The notes: generated by a model not told the origin, from the letters alone. 64,000 nucleotides of DNA from Bradyrhizobium sp. 132 (GCF_023074185.1 NZ_JADPKY010000114.1:1-64000); one strand, 5' to 3'. Positions 16,420 to 25,793 are shown, numbered from the stretch's first letter. A program made the numbers and translations.

Positions 16420-17448
16420 CTACTCCTCGTCGTCCCTCTTCCGCAACAGATCCGTCGCGAGATCCGACAACTTCGGCGGCGGCAGTGCCGCGAACGGCAG
16501 CGGCCGTGTGACGTCGATCGCAGCGAGGCCCAGCCGCGCCGTCAGCAATCCATTCAGCACGCCTTCGCCCAGCCGCTGCGACAGCTTCGCCGCAATCCCG
16601 TGGCCGAGCATCTGCTGCACCAGGCTGTCGCTAGCGGCCATGCCGCCGGTGATGGCGAGATGAGCGATGACGTGGCGGAGCAGGCGGATCATGCCGAGCG
16701 CGCCGGGGCGGCCGCCATAGAGCCGGGCAAGTTGGCGGATCAGGCGCAGCGACGCCACGAACACGAACAGCACATCGATCAGCGCGCGGGGCGAGACCGC
16801 TGTGACGATCGAGACTTTTTGCGCAGCCGACGACACCAGCTGCCGTGCCTCGATGTCCAGCGGCGACATCAATTCGCGCTCGGCGAGCCGGATCATGTCG
16901 GCGCCGTCGATGATCTCGCCGGCATGGCTCTCCAGCGCGGCGCGGGCGCGCGCGAGCCGCGGGTTCTGATGCGCGATCTTGAGCAGATCCTGCACGATGA
17001 TGCGGCTCTCCTTGCGGTCGTCGCTGGCGAGCACGGCGGTTGCACGCTCATGAAGCTTCTCGATCGTTGCGAGGCGCGCCAGCCCGAACGCCTCGCGTCC
17101 GATCACCACCGCGAGCGCAAGCGCGGTGACAAACGCAAGAGCCAGTCCGACAAAGCCGAGGCTCTCGCTGCGCGCAAACAAATCCTCGATCAGATGCACC
17201 ACGCCGAGCCCGATGCCGAGCAGCGTCAACCCGGCGACGCCCGACCAGAACAATGCGCCCCAGGGCAGGCCGCGTCGCGCCGGAAGCGCCGGCGCGATCG
17301 GCACCGGCAAGTTCGCCGGATCGGGCTCCGGCGTGATCTGGATGGTGGTGCGGCCGAGGCGCGCCGTCTCGTCGCCTTTGGTGATGACGACGCCGGGATC
17401 GTCGAGCCGGAACGTCGCCGGCCGCCGTGGCTTCGATCGGTCGTTCAT
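16420..17448 (-). CDS. YcjF/TIGR01620 family membrane protein (DUF697)
   Basis: A 342-residue protein with a Pro-rich cytoplasmic N-terminus. Two close transmembrane helices lie at about residues 70-120 (GALFWSGVAGLTLLGIGLGV and LAFVTALALAVVIG). A C-terminal DUF697-like helical domain contains GRPGALGMIRLLRHVIAHLA. It overlaps the end of the upstream YcjX-like gene by four bases (ATGA at 17445-17448). This matches the conserved ycjX-ycjF pair, in which the two proteins probably work together under envelope stress. Confidence 0.85.
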   Translation of the reverse strand: MNDRSKPRRPATFRLDDPGVVITKGDETARLGRTTIQITPEPDPANLPVPIAPALPARRGLPWGALFWSGVAGLTLLGIGLGVVHLIEDLFARSESLGFVGLALAFVTALALAVVIGREAFGLARLATIEKLHERATAVLASDDRKESRIIVQDLLKIAHQNPRLARARAALESHAGEIIDGADMIRLAERELMSPLDIEARQLVSSAAQKVSIVTAVSPRALIDVLFVFVASLRLIRQLARLYGGRPGALGMIRLLRHVIAHLAITGGMAASDSLVQQMLGHGIAAKLSQRLGEGVLNGLLTARLGLAAIDVTRPLPFAALPPPKLSDLATDLLRKRDDEE

Positions 17449-18914
17449 GACAGCTTGTCTCCGATCAGGAACTGCAAGGCACGGTCGAGGCGGATGTGAG
17501 GCAGCACCGGCGCGTCGGAACCCTCGCGGTCGAGCTTTGGCGGGCGGAAGCGCAGGAAGCGGAAATCGCTCTTCGCGGCGGCCTCGGTCGAGAGCCCGCG
17601 GAACGCATCGATGCCGTTGAACAGCGGCTCGGGGTCGAGCGGCAGGTCGCCCGGAAAGGTCGCGACCTCGGTGTTGCCGTCGAAGAACTCGCCGCCGGTG
17701 CTTTCGCCCGCGGCCGGTGTCCCCAAAATCGACGGCAATTTATCACGGCCATGCGCGACCTGCGCCTCGCGCGTGGCGCGGACGGCGGCGAGCGCGACGA
17801 CGTCGATCTCCGCGCCGGTATTTTCCGCGCGCGCAACGGCACCCGAGACGGCGCGGCGCAGCACCGCCTCAAGCCGGTCGTGGCTGGAATGATGCAGATG
17901 GTCGGCCTTGGTCGCCGCGAACAGGATGCGGTCGATGCGCGGCCTGAACAGGCCGGAGAGGAACGTGCTGCGGCCGATGCGAAAGCAGTCGAGAATGCCG
18001 GCGAGTGCGGCTTCGAGATCGTGCAGCGCTTCGGGGCCGGAGTTGAATGCCGCGAGCGCATCGGCCAGCACGATCTGGCGATCGAGCCGGGCAAAATGAT
18101 CCCTGAAGAACGGCCGCACCACGACGTCCTTGTAGGCCTCAAAGCGGCGCACCATCATCGCCCACAGCGATCCCTCCGGCGCCTGGCCGCCAATCGAGAC
18201 GTCGAGCGGCGCAAAGGTCAGCGCCGGTGTGTCGGCGAGATTGCCCGGCATCAGGAAGCGGCCGGGCGGCAGCAGGCTCATCGCAAACCGCTCGTCGCGG
18301 CAACCTTGCAGATAGCCCCTGAAGAGCTTTGCGGCCGTCAGCGTCGCCTGCTCGTCCTCGCAAGCGTCGGGCTTGAGCGTTGCGAGATGCGCGTGCCAAT
18401 CCGCGGCCAGATGCGCGCGCGGCGCCTCGCGCGACAGCGCCAGGCTTTCGGCCGACCATTGCTCAAAACTCTTGTGGAGCAGCGGCAGGTCGAGCAACCA
18501 TTCGCCGGGATAATCGACGATGTCGAGCGTCAGCGTGCGATCCGCGCCGTTCTGGCGCTGGTAGTCGATCACGAGCCTGAGCTCGCTGATGTCGACCGTC
18601 GAGTTCGGCCAGCGCCGCTCCTCGATCAGCGCGCGCAAATGGCTCTCATAGGCAAAGCGCGGCACGGCATCGTCCGGCTGCGGCGCCAGATGCGCCCGCG
18701 CGATCCGGCCCGATGAATAGGCCTCGAACACCGGAAACCGGCCGCCACGGGTGAGGCCGTGGATCAGCGCGGTGATGAACACCGTCTTGCCGGCCCGGGA
18801 CAGGCCGGTAACCCCCAATCGTACCGTCGGATTGAAGAAATGCTCGCCGTAGTCGATCAGCGCCCGAGCCGACAGGCGCGCCTCCTCGACCATATCCTGG
18901 AAACTAAATGCCAT
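17445..18914 (-). CDS. YcjX-like P-loop GTPase family protein
   Basis: A 489-residue protein with a Walker A motif GLSRAGKTVFITALIHG (GLSRAGKT at residues 37-44) and a Walker B-like DIVDYPGEWLLDLPLL near 130. The length and the FEAYSSGRIARAHLAPQPDD region agree with the YcjX family (DUF463), a dynamin-like GTPase group. It is the first gene of a two-gene operon with the DUF697 membrane protein. Its function in bacteria is poorly known; a membrane-associated stress role is the usual inference. Confidence 0.88.
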   Translation of the reverse strand: MAFSFQDMVEEARLSARALIDYGEHFFNPTVRLGVTGLSRAGKTVFITALIHGLTRGGRFPVFEAYSSGRIARAHLAPQPDDAVPRFAYESHLRALIEERRWPNSTVDISELRLVIDYQRQNGADRTLTLDIVDYPGEWLLDLPLLHKSFEQWSAESLALSREAPRAHLAADWHAHLATLKPDACEDEQATLTAAKLFRGYLQGCRDERFAMSLLPPGRFLMPGNLADTPALTFAPLDVSIGGQAPEGSLWAMMVRRFEAYKDVVVRPFFRDHFARLDRQIVLADALAAFNSGPEALHDLEAALAGILDCFRIGRSTFLSGLFRPRIDRILFAATKADHLHHSSHDRLEAVLRRAVSGAVARAENTGAEIDVVALAAVRATREAQVAHGRDKLPSILGTPAAGESTGGEFFDGNTEVATFPGDLPLDPEPLFNGIDAFRGLSTEAAAKSDFRFLRFRPPKLDREGSDAPVLPHIRLDRALQFLIGDKLS

Positions 18915-19098
18915 ATGAACGTCGGGAATCCCGGGCGAGGGCGAATACGCAAAAAGGACTAGTCACAAAAGTGGCAACTGCCTGAGGAAAATCAAGTTTC
19001 ATACTTTCACCGCCTTTGTCGGCAAATCACCCGTTTGAACGACGCGCCGATCCCGAAACACCCATACAAGAGCGTATTGTCTCGCCTTACGGATTGCC

Positions 19099-19794
19099 AT
19101 GACCGTCTTCCAGTTGAAACAGCTCGCATCCACCTCCGTCCATGCCGCCGCCGACGCGATCGGCCGGAATTTTGATCGCGCCGAACTGATTGCCGATGGC
19201 GTCGTCCACGCGATCGGCGTGCTCTGCGGCATCATCGCCGCGACCGTGCTGGTGGTGCTGACGGTGCTCTATGCCGACGCGACCGACATCGTGGGGGTCT
19301 CGATCTACGTCGCCGGCCTGCTCTCGATGCTGGTGTTTTCGGCGTCCTATAATCTCTGGCCGGTCTCGCCGGCAAAATGGCTGCTGCGGCGGTTCGACCA
19401 TTCCGCGATCTATCTCCTGATCGCCGCGACCTACACGCCGTTCATCCTGGAGGTGAAGGACAGCGGGTTCGCGCTGGTGCTGCTCGCCGGCGTCTGGTGC
19501 GTGGCGATGCTCGGCATCGTGCTGAAACTTCTCTATCCCGGCCGGTTCGACCGCGTGGCGGTCGGCATCTACCTCGCCATGGGCTGGAGCGGCGTGATGC
19601 TCTACGATTCCGTGGTCAAGGCGCTGCCTGCGCTGGTGCTGAGCTTCATCCTGGCGGGCGGCCTGCTCTACAGTTTTGGCGTGATCTTCCATACCTGGCG
19701 GCGGCTGCGCTTCCAGAATGCGATCTGGCACGGCTTTGTCTTGGCCGGGGCGGCGTGCCATTATACCGCGGTGCTCGACCTCGTGTTGAGCTGA
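19099..19794 (+). CDS. Hemolysin III family (PAQR) membrane protein
   Basis: A 231-residue protein with seven hydrophobic helices. The family signatures are in place: ADGVVHAIGVLCG near residue 33, FSASYNLWP near 80, RFDHSAIYLLIAATYTPF near 98 and FLAGAACHYTAVLDLVL-like residues at the end (HGFVLAGAACHY). The conserved His and Asp residues form the PAQR metal site. The name hemolysin is historical; TrhA/YqfA proteins influence membrane lipid homeostasis. It is a single gene, with an SDR 55 bases downstream that could share its transcript. Confidence 0.9.
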   Translation: MTVFQLKQLASTSVHAAADAIGRNFDRAELIADGVVHAIGVLCGIIAATVLVVLTVLYADATDIVGVSIYVAGLLSMLVFSASYNLWPVSPAKWLLRRFDHSAIYLLIAATYTPFILEVKDSGFALVLLAGVWCVAMLGIVLKLLYPGRFDRVAVGIYLAMGWSGVMLYDSVVKALPALVLSFILAGGLLYSFGVIFHTWRRLRFQNAIWHGFVLAGAACHYTAVLDLVLS

Positions 19795-19849
19795 GCAAGA
19801 TCTGCGAAGCGGAATAAGCGAAGCGGTATAAGACAAGAGGAGACGTCGC

Positions 19850-20644
19850 ATGCAGGTGACCGGCAAGGTCGTGGTCGTCACGGGCGGCGCCAACGGCATC
19901 GGCAAGGCGCTGTGCGAGGCGTTTCACAGGGCTGGTGCGGCCAAGGTCGTCGTCGCCGACATGGACGCCGCCAACGCGAGGGCGGTCGCAGCCACAATGG
20001 ATGGCGCGGCCTTCAAATGCGACGTCGCGCAGGAAAAGGATATTTCCCACGTCATCGAGGAGACCGAGCGGCAGTTCGGCCCGATCGAATTGTTCTGCTC
20101 CAATGCCGGGATCGGCGGCGGTTTCGATCCGATGTCGGAAAATGCCGGCGGCGCGTCCGACGAGCCGTGGCAGCGAAGCTGGGCTATCCACGTCATGGCG
20201 CATGTCTATGCGGCGCGGCATCTGATCCCCCGCATGAAAGCGCGCGGCGGCGGCTATTTCCTCAACACGATCTCGGCCGCAGGCCTGCTGTCGCAGGTCG
20301 GCAGTCCCGCTTACTCCACCACCAAGCATGCGGCGGTCGGCTTTGCCGAAAATCTCGCGATCTCGCACAAGGCCCACAACATCCGCGTCTCGATCCTCTG
20401 CCCGCAGGGCGTCGACACCAACATGCTGCGCGCGATCCCCAAGGGCCCGCAATCCGGCGACGGCGATCTCACGCCGGAGCAGGTCGCGAAGGACGTGCTC
20501 GCCGGCCTCGATCAGGAGACCTTTTTGATCCTGCCGCACCCGCAGGTGCTCGGCTACATGCGCAAGAAGACTGAGAATTACGACCGCTGGATCGGCGGCA
20601 TGGCCAAGATCCAGGCGAAGATGCGGGACGAGTTCGGGACGTAG
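19850..20644 (+). CDS. Short-chain dehydrogenase/reductase
   Basis: A 264-residue classical SDR. It has the cofactor motif TGGANGIGKALCEAF at residues 10-24, an acidic residue at the end of beta-2 (VVADMDAAN, preferring NAD), the NAG motif in CSNAGIGGGF, and the catalytic Ser-Tyr-Lys (NTISAAG and YSTTKHAAVGFAENL). It begins after a strong GAGGAGA ribosome site. The substrate is unknown; the C-terminal region after about 190 shows no membrane segment. Confidence 0.92.
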   Translation: MQVTGKVVVVTGGANGIGKALCEAFHRAGAAKVVVADMDAANARAVAATMDGAAFKCDVAQEKDISHVIEETERQFGPIELFCSNAGIGGGFDPMSENAGGASDEPWQRSWAIHVMAHVYAARHLIPRMKARGGGYFLNTISAAGLLSQVGSPAYSTTKHAAVGFAENLAISHKAHNIRVSILCPQGVDTNMLRAIPKGPQSGDGDLTPEQVAKDVLAGLDQETFLILPHPQVLGYMRKKTENYDRWIGGMAKIQAKMRDEFGT

Positions 20645-20667
20645 GGAGCGCGCACGACAACTTCAGT

Positions 20668-20797
20668 GTCGTCCTGGCGAAGGCCAGGACCCATACCGCG
20701 TGATCTAACTGGAGCGCGCGGTCGCAATACCAAATGAAAAGCCTTCGCCAAGCTACCTCTTGGGGTAATGGGTCCTGGCTTTCGCCAGGACGACGAC
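20668..20797. repeat. Palindromic intergenic repeat, family C
   Basis: Inverted arms GTCGTCCTGGCGAAGGCCAG...(20668-20692) and GGTCCTGGCTTTCGCCAGGA...(20770-20797) enclose about 77 bases. Each arm is itself a small hairpin. It lies between two convergent genes (SDR and the decarboxylase-like gene), so it could also act as a bidirectional transcript end. Confidence 0.78.
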
Positions 20798-20816
20798 ATG
20801 AAATCGCAGCGCGCTG

Positions 20817-22439
20817 CTAATGCTTCTGCCCGTACAGCACCGGCACCGCCGAATCCACGACCACCTCCACAAGGCTCGTCCCCGCAAACGCCAGCCCGCG
20901 CTTCAGCGCCTCGCCAAGCTCCGCCGCCTTGCTTACCCGCACTGCATGGCAACCCATGCCTTCGGCGAGCCGCACGAAATCGATCCCCGGCAGCTCGAGC
21001 CCCGGCACGTTGCGCACCTGCATCACCTGGCTGAACGAACGCATCGCGCCGTAGCCGGAATTGTTGATGACGACGATCGTGAGCGGCAGCTTGCGCTGCG
21101 CGGCGGTCCACAGCGCCTGGATGGAGTACATCGCCGAGCCGTCGCCGATCAGGCACACCGTGCGGCTGTTCGGCTTGCCGAGCGCCATGCCGACAGCGGC
21201 GGGCAGGGAGTGGCCGAGGCCGCCGCTTGCCATGGTGTAAAAGCTGTCCTGGCCGCGCATCGGCATGAATTTTTGCATCGCCGGCCGGTGCGAGGGCGCT
21301 TCCTCGACCAGTGACGCGCCTTCCGGCATCGCCTGCGACAACGAGTGCAACAGAAATTCGACCGGCAGCGGATCGGCAGCCTGTGGCGCCGGCGGCAGCG
21401 TGCGGCTCGTCGGCGCGGCGCGTTTGCTCTCCGGCAACAGGTCGAGCAGCATTGCGAGCGCCGGCTTCATCGTCGCGATGATGCTGGTGCCGACCGGCGT
21501 CACCGCCGCGGCATCCGGGTCGTCGGTGATCTGGAAAATCGTCGCGCCGCCGTCGAAGATCGCGGCGTGGCCTTCGACGTGGAAGGTGAAAACCGGCGCG
21601 CCGATGACGACGACGAGATCGTGCTCGCGCAGCGCGTCGGAAAGTTGCGCCGGCGACGCATGCAGGAAACCTGCGAACTGCGGATGCCGCTCGGGGAACG
21701 AGCAGCGCGCCGAGAACGGGCTGACCCACACGCTGGCCTTGGCCTTCTCGGCGACGCGCACCATCAGGTCGACGGCGCCGGCGCGGTCGACGCCGGGGCC
21801 GACGACGAGGGCGGGGTGCTTGGCCGAGGCCAGTGCTGCGACCAGCGCCTTCATTGCATCAGGCTCAGGGCCGATCTCGCGGCTGACCTTGCGCGCTTCG
21901 ACGGCAGCTGCCGCATGGGCCCAGTCGTCGACCGGGATCGACACGAAGGTCGGCCCGCATGGCGGTTGCATCGCTGTGTAATAAGCGCGCGCGATCGCCG
22001 CCGGCACGTCCTCGGGCCGCGCCGGCTCGACGCTGTACTTTACGTAGGGCCGCGGAAATTCGGACGCGCGCTCCGCAAACAGGAACGCCTGCAAGGGAAG
22101 GATCGAGCGCGCCTGCTGGCCCGCGGTGATCACCAGCGGCGTCTGGTTGCGATGCGCGGTGTAGATGTTGCCGAGCGCGTTGCCGACGCCGGCCGCCGAA
22201 TGAAGATTGACGAAGCCGGCATTGCGTGTTGCCTGCGCGTAACCGTCGGCCATGCCGACGGCGCTCGCTTCTTGCAGCGCCAGCACGTAGTCGATGTCAT
22301 CGGGCCAGTCGCTCAGGAACGGCAGCTCGGTCGAGCCGGGATTGCCGAAGACTTTCTTAATGCCAAAGGATCGCAGCAGGTCGAGCGTGGCCTGCTTGAC
22401 GGTGACGGATTTGTTGCCGGTCTTGCCGCTCTTGGACAT
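20817..22439 (-). CDS. mdlC: ThDP-dependent enzyme, benzoylformate decarboxylase-like
   Basis: A 540-residue ThDP enzyme. The N-terminus has FGNPGSTELPFLSDW, LALQEASAVGMADGYAQ (ThDP-activating Glu) and NLHSAAGVGNALGNIYTAHR (the active-site His of benzoylformate decarboxylase). The C-terminal ThDP fold has LIGDGSAMYSIQALWTAAQ and ends its motif with VVINN. Together these fit benzoylformate decarboxylase better than acetolactate synthase. The start at 22439 removes 16 non-homologous residues. It is the last gene of a minus-strand cluster with acyl-CoA genes, separated from them by a 133-base gap holding a repeat. Confidence 0.82.
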   Translation of the reverse strand: MSKSGKTGNKSVTVKQATLDLLRSFGIKKVFGNPGSTELPFLSDWPDDIDYVLALQEASAVGMADGYAQATRNAGFVNLHSAAGVGNALGNIYTAHRNQTPLVITAGQQARSILPLQAFLFAERASEFPRPYVKYSVEPARPEDVPAAIARAYYTAMQPPCGPTFVSIPVDDWAHAAAAVEARKVSREIGPEPDAMKALVAALASAKHPALVVGPGVDRAGAVDLMVRVAEKAKASVWVSPFSARCSFPERHPQFAGFLHASPAQLSDALREHDLVVVIGAPVFTFHVEGHAAIFDGGATIFQITDDPDAAAVTPVGTSIIATMKPALAMLLDLLPESKRAAPTSRTLPPAPQAADPLPVEFLLHSLSQAMPEGASLVEEAPSHRPAMQKFMPMRGQDSFYTMASGGLGHSLPAAVGMALGKPNSRTVCLIGDGSAMYSIQALWTAAQRKLPLTIVVINNSGYGAMRSFSQVMQVRNVPGLELPGIDFVRLAEGMGCHAVRVSKAAELGEALKRGLAFAGTSLVEVVVDSAVPVLYGQKH

Positions 22440-22481
22440 TGGTTTCCGTCCCCTGTTATTTATCGACGCTCCCAGCCCCAC

Positions 22482-22568
22482 CGTCATTGCGAGGAGCCCT
22501 TGCGACGAAGCAATCCAGACTATCTCCGCGGAAAGATTCTGGATTGCTTCGCTGCGCTCGCAATGACG
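22482..22568. repeat. Palindromic intergenic repeat, family A (second copy)
   Basis: Left arm CGTCATTGCGAGGAGCCCTT and right arm ending TTCGCTGCGCTCGCAATGAC, the same family as 5181-5261 but with an interrupted left arm. It lies in the gap between the MaoC-like gene and the decarboxylase-like gene and could weaken read-through inside the operon. Confidence 0.8.
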
Positions 22569-22572
22569 AGGA

Positions 22573-23424
22573 TTACCACACCGCCGTGCCCTTCATGGTC
22601 GACTGTCCCTCCGCGTTCGCGGTCCACAGCTCCATGCCGGCCTCGGTCTCGTTGGCGTTGATGGAAAACTCGCTGCCTTCGAACAGCGGCTGCACGCCGC
22701 GATAGGTGAACTTCGTCGGCGCCTTGCCGCCGCGCAGCTTCGCCGCCATCTCGATGATGAACGTGGCCTGCAACGGTCCGTGGAAGATCAGGCCCGGATA
22801 GCCCTCGACCGCAGTGACGTAATCGCGGTCGTAATGGATGCGGTGGCCGTTGAAGGTCAGCGCGGAATAACGAAACAGCAGCACGGGATCCGACACATAG
22901 GTCTCGCGATGCTGCGCCTGCGGCGACGGAGGCGTTGCCTTTGTGGTCGTGGCCTGCGTGGTTGTCATCTCGCGATAGACGATGTCCTGGCGCTCGCGGA
23001 TGGCGACGCCGCGCGGCGAGGAGATGTTGTGCTCGACCGAGACGAAGCACAGCGTGCCGGTCGATCCTGTCTTTACCTGCACATCGGCGATGCGCGAGGT
23101 CCGCGTCGATTCGTCACCGACGCGCAGGGGCTGAAAAAATTTGATCTCGCCGCCGGCCCACATCCTGCGCGGCAGCGGCACCGGCGGCAGGAAGCCGCCG
23201 CGGGTGGGGTGGCCGTCGGGGCCGAGCATCGACATCGGAAACACCGGCTGGGCCAGGCACCAATGCACCGTAAACGGCGCCGCATCGCCAGCCTTGGGCG
23301 CGCCGACCTCCTGGAACAGCGTCGCGCGCAAACCCTTCACGAGCTGCGCGGTGACGGTGTCGGTCGCTTCTTCGCTGCGGCCGATCCATTGCCTGAGATG
23401 ATCGATGTCGAGCTTCCCGGTCAT
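22573..23424 (-). CDS. MaoC/HTD2-like acyl-CoA dehydratase
   Basis: A 283-residue protein of the double hot-dog type seen in mesaconyl-/itaconyl-CoA hydratases and fungal HTD2. It has an N-terminal FAS1-like dehydratase half (LPRRMWAGGEIKFFQPLRVG at about 85-104) and a C-terminal half. The catalytic-type segment there is LTFNGHRIHYDRDYVTAVEG near 195, then YPGLIFHGPLQATFI. It would hydrate or dehydrate an acyl-CoA. It sits 15 bases after the CoA-transferase stop, so it is in one operon with that gene and the acyl-CoA dehydrogenase. Confidence 0.82.
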   Translation of the reverse strand: MTGKLDIDHLRQWIGRSEEATDTVTAQLVKGLRATLFQEVGAPKAGDAAPFTVHWCLAQPVFPMSMLGPDGHPTRGGFLPPVPLPRRMWAGGEIKFFQPLRVGDESTRTSRIADVQVKTGSTGTLCFVSVEHNISSPRGVAIRERQDIVYREMTTTQATTTKATPPSPQAQHRETYVSDPVLLFRYSALTFNGHRIHYDRDYVTAVEGYPGLIFHGPLQATFIIEMAAKLRGGKAPTKFTYRGVQPLFEGSEFSINANETEAGMELWTANAEGQSTMKGTAVW

Positions 23425-23439
23425 GACGCCTCGCTCTGG

Positions 23440-24543
23440 TTATTTCCTGGATTGGGGATTTTCGCCGATGCCGGGCACCGCGCCATAGGCGCGCGTCTCG
23501 CCGACAATGATCGGCGCCGGCGCGGGATAGCTGACACGTCCCTGCGGCGTGTCGACCTCGATGCGGCGCAGATGCGGATGGTTGGTGAGGTCGGCCATGG
23601 TGTTGACCTCGGCAAAGGCGATATCGGCATCGGACAGCCGCTTCAACAGCTCATCGCGCGTCATCTTGCCGAAGGCATCCGCGACCGTCTGGTCGGTGAA
23701 GTCGCGGTTGCGCACGCGCTCGACCATGTTGGCGACACGGGGATCGGAGGACAAATCCGGCTGGTCCAGCACTTTTGCGCAAAGCGTCTTCCACTCGCGC
23801 TCGCTCTGGATCGAGATCAGAATGTCCTTGCCGTCGCTGGAGGTGAACACGCCGTAGGGTGCGATCGAGGGATGACGCAGGCCCATGCGCTTCGGTGGAT
23901 TGCCGGCTTCGGAGTTGAGCAGCGGCACGGTGCACCAGTCCGCCATCACGTCGAACATCGAGATACGGATGTCGGCGCCCTTGCCGGTGCGCCCGCGCCC
24001 GATCAGCGCTTCCAAAATCGCCGCATGCGCCGTGGCACCAGTCGCGACGTCGACAATCGACATGCCGACGCGCGAGGCGCCGTCGGGATTGCCCGTGATC
24101 GAAGCCAGTCCGCTCTCGGCCTGGATCAAGAGATCATAGGCCTTGCGGTGCGCGTAGGGGCCCTCGTCGCCATAGCCGGTGATCGTGCACGAGATCAGTT
24201 TTGGATAATCCTTCAGCAGCCGCTCGCGCGAAAAGCCGAGCTTGTCCATCGAGCCCGGCTTGAGGTTCTGGATCAGCACGTCGGCGCTCGCGATCAGCCT
24301 CTCGAGCTCAGCGCAGCCTTCCTTGGTGGCGAGATCGACCACCGCCGATTGCTTGCCGCGGTTGAGCCACACAAAGTAGCTGCTTTGCCCCTTGGCCGCC
24401 GCGTCATAGCCGCGGGCGAAATCGCCTTCCGGCCGCTCTATCTTGATGACTTCCGCGCCGGCGTCCGCCAGGCGCGACGAGCAGAACGGCGCTGCCACGG
24501 CCTGCTCGACCGCAATCACCCTGATCCCGTCAAGAGCTCCCAT
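23440..24543 (-). CDS. CaiB/BaiF family (class III) CoA-transferase
   Basis: A 367-residue class III CoA-transferase. It has the N-terminal GIRVIAVEQAVAAPFCSSRL, ADAGAEVIKIERPEGDFARG, FVWLNRGKQS, and the catalytic Asp region in YDLLIQAESGLASITG near residue 140. It would activate a free carboxylic acid to its CoA ester for the neighbouring dehydratase and dehydrogenase. It is second in the operon, nine bases after the acyl-CoA dehydrogenase gene. Confidence 0.9.
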   Translation of the reverse strand: MGALDGIRVIAVEQAVAAPFCSSRLADAGAEVIKIERPEGDFARGYDAAAKGQSSYFVWLNRGKQSAVVDLATKEGCAELERLIASADVLIQNLKPGSMDKLGFSRERLLKDYPKLISCTITGYGDEGPYAHRKAYDLLIQAESGLASITGNPDGASRVGMSIVDVATGATAHAAILEALIGRGRTGKGADIRISMFDVMADWCTVPLLNSEAGNPPKRMGLRHPSIAPYGVFTSSDGKDILISIQSEREWKTLCAKVLDQPDLSSDPRVANMVERVRNRDFTDQTVADAFGKMTRDELLKRLSDADIAFAEVNTMADLTNHPHLRRIEVDTPQGRVSYPAPAPIIVGETRAYGAVPGIGENPQSRK

Positions 24544-24552
24544 GATGCGGCC

Positions 24553-25722
24553 TCAATACGAGCGGGGCATGCCGAGCACGTGCTCGGCGATGAAGGACAG
24601 CACGAGGTTGGTCGAGATCGGGGCGACCTGATAGAGCCGCGTCTCGCGGAACTTGCGCTCGACGTCGTACTCCTCGGCGAAGCCAAAGCCGCCATGGGTC
24701 TGGACGCAGGCATTCGCTGCTTCCCAGGACGCATCGGCCGCCAGCATCTTCGCCATGTTGGCTTCAGCGCCGCAGTCGAGCCCGGCTTCGTATTTCCGCG
24801 TCGCTTCCTTCACCATCAGCTCGGCCGCACGCATCGCGGCGTAGGCCTTGGCGATCGGAAACTGGACGCCTTGATTCTGGCCGATCGGCCGGCCGAAAAC
24901 GCTGCGCTCCTTGGCGTAGTTGGTGGCCTTGGCGATGAACCATTTGGCGTCACCGACGCATTCGGCCGCAATCAAAATGCGTTCGGCATTCATGCCGGAG
25001 AGGATGTAGCGAAAGCCCTTGCCTTCCTCGCCGATCAGATTTTCCGCCGGCACCTTCATGTCGGTGAAGAACACTTCGGTGGTGGCATGGTTCATCATGG
25101 TGCGGATCGGACGGATCTCGAGACCCTTGTCCTTGGCTTCGCGCATGTCGACGATGAACACGGAAAGGCCGTCGGTGCGCTTCTTGACCTGGTCCTTCGG
25201 CGTGGTGCGCGCCAGCAGGAGCATCAGGTCGGAATGCTCGGCGCGGCTGGTCCAGATTTTCTGGCCCTTGACGATGTAGCCGGCATTGCCGTCCTTGCGC
25301 GCAAAAGTCTTCAGCGAGCTGGTGTCGGTGCCGCTGGTCGGCTCGGTGACGCCGAACGCCTGCAGCCGCAGTTCGCCGCTTGCGACCTTCGGCAGGTATT
25401 TTGCCTTCTGCTCGTCATTGCCGTGCCGAAGCACGGTGCCCATTGTGTACATCTGGGCATGACAGCCGCCGCCGTTGCAGCCCGCGCGCTGGATTTCTTC
25501 GAGGATTGCGGCGGCCGCAGAAAGCTTGAGCCCTGCGCCGCCATATTCCTCGGGGATCAGCACCGAGAGATAACCGGCCTCGGTCAGCGCATCGACGAAC
25601 GCCTTGGGGTAGGCCATCTCACGGTCGAGCTTGCGCCAGTATTCGCCGGGAAACTGCGCGCAGAGCTTTGCGACGGCTTCGCGGATGTCGGCATGATCTT
25701 CGCTGTGGTGTTCTTCACTCAT
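24553..25722 (-). CDS. Acyl-CoA dehydrogenase
   Basis: A 389-residue flavoprotein with the standard three-domain layout. The substrate/FAD segment LQAFGVTEPTSGTDTSSLKT is near residue 115, the middle beta domain has ADLMLLL-like packing, and the C-terminal helical domain carries QTHGGFGFAEEYDVERKFRE near 340, followed by RLYQVAPISTNLVLSFIAEH. It introduces a double bond into an acyl-CoA. It is the first gene of the LysR-controlled operon. The substrate is unknown, but the partner genes suggest a short branched or dicarboxylic acyl-CoA (inference). Confidence 0.92.
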   Translation of the reverse strand: MSEEHHSEDHADIREAVAKLCAQFPGEYWRKLDREMAYPKAFVDALTEAGYLSVLIPEEYGGAGLKLSAAAAILEEIQRAGCNGGGCHAQMYTMGTVLRHGNDEQKAKYLPKVASGELRLQAFGVTEPTSGTDTSSLKTFARKDGNAGYIVKGQKIWTSRAEHSDLMLLLARTTPKDQVKKRTDGLSVFIVDMREAKDKGLEIRPIRTMMNHATTEVFFTDMKVPAENLIGEEGKGFRYILSGMNAERILIAAECVGDAKWFIAKATNYAKERSVFGRPIGQNQGVQFPIAKAYAAMRAAELMVKEATRKYEAGLDCGAEANMAKMLAADASWEAANACVQTHGGFGFAEEYDVERKFRETRLYQVAPISTNLVLSFIAEHVLGMPRSY

Positions 25723-25769
25723 GGCGTTTTCCGTTGGGTGCGGCAGTTAAGATAACGCCGGCCGATCCT

Positions 25770-25793
25770 CTGGCGTTGTGAAAACAATGCCAG
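25770..25793. promoter_or_regulatory. Likely LysR-type operator
   Basis: An interrupted palindrome, CTGGCGTTGT-GAAA-ACAATGCCAG, with 9 of 10 arm positions complementary, lies in the 125-base gap between the acyl-CoA dehydrogenase operon and the divergent LysR gene. It contains the T-N11-A pattern of LysR sites. The placement favours control of both promoters. Confidence 0.6.

Noticed and set aside
22780..25755. A 991-codon open frame opposite the acyl-CoA operon
   Set aside because: It spans three well-recognised genes on the other strand and shows only antisense-type composition.
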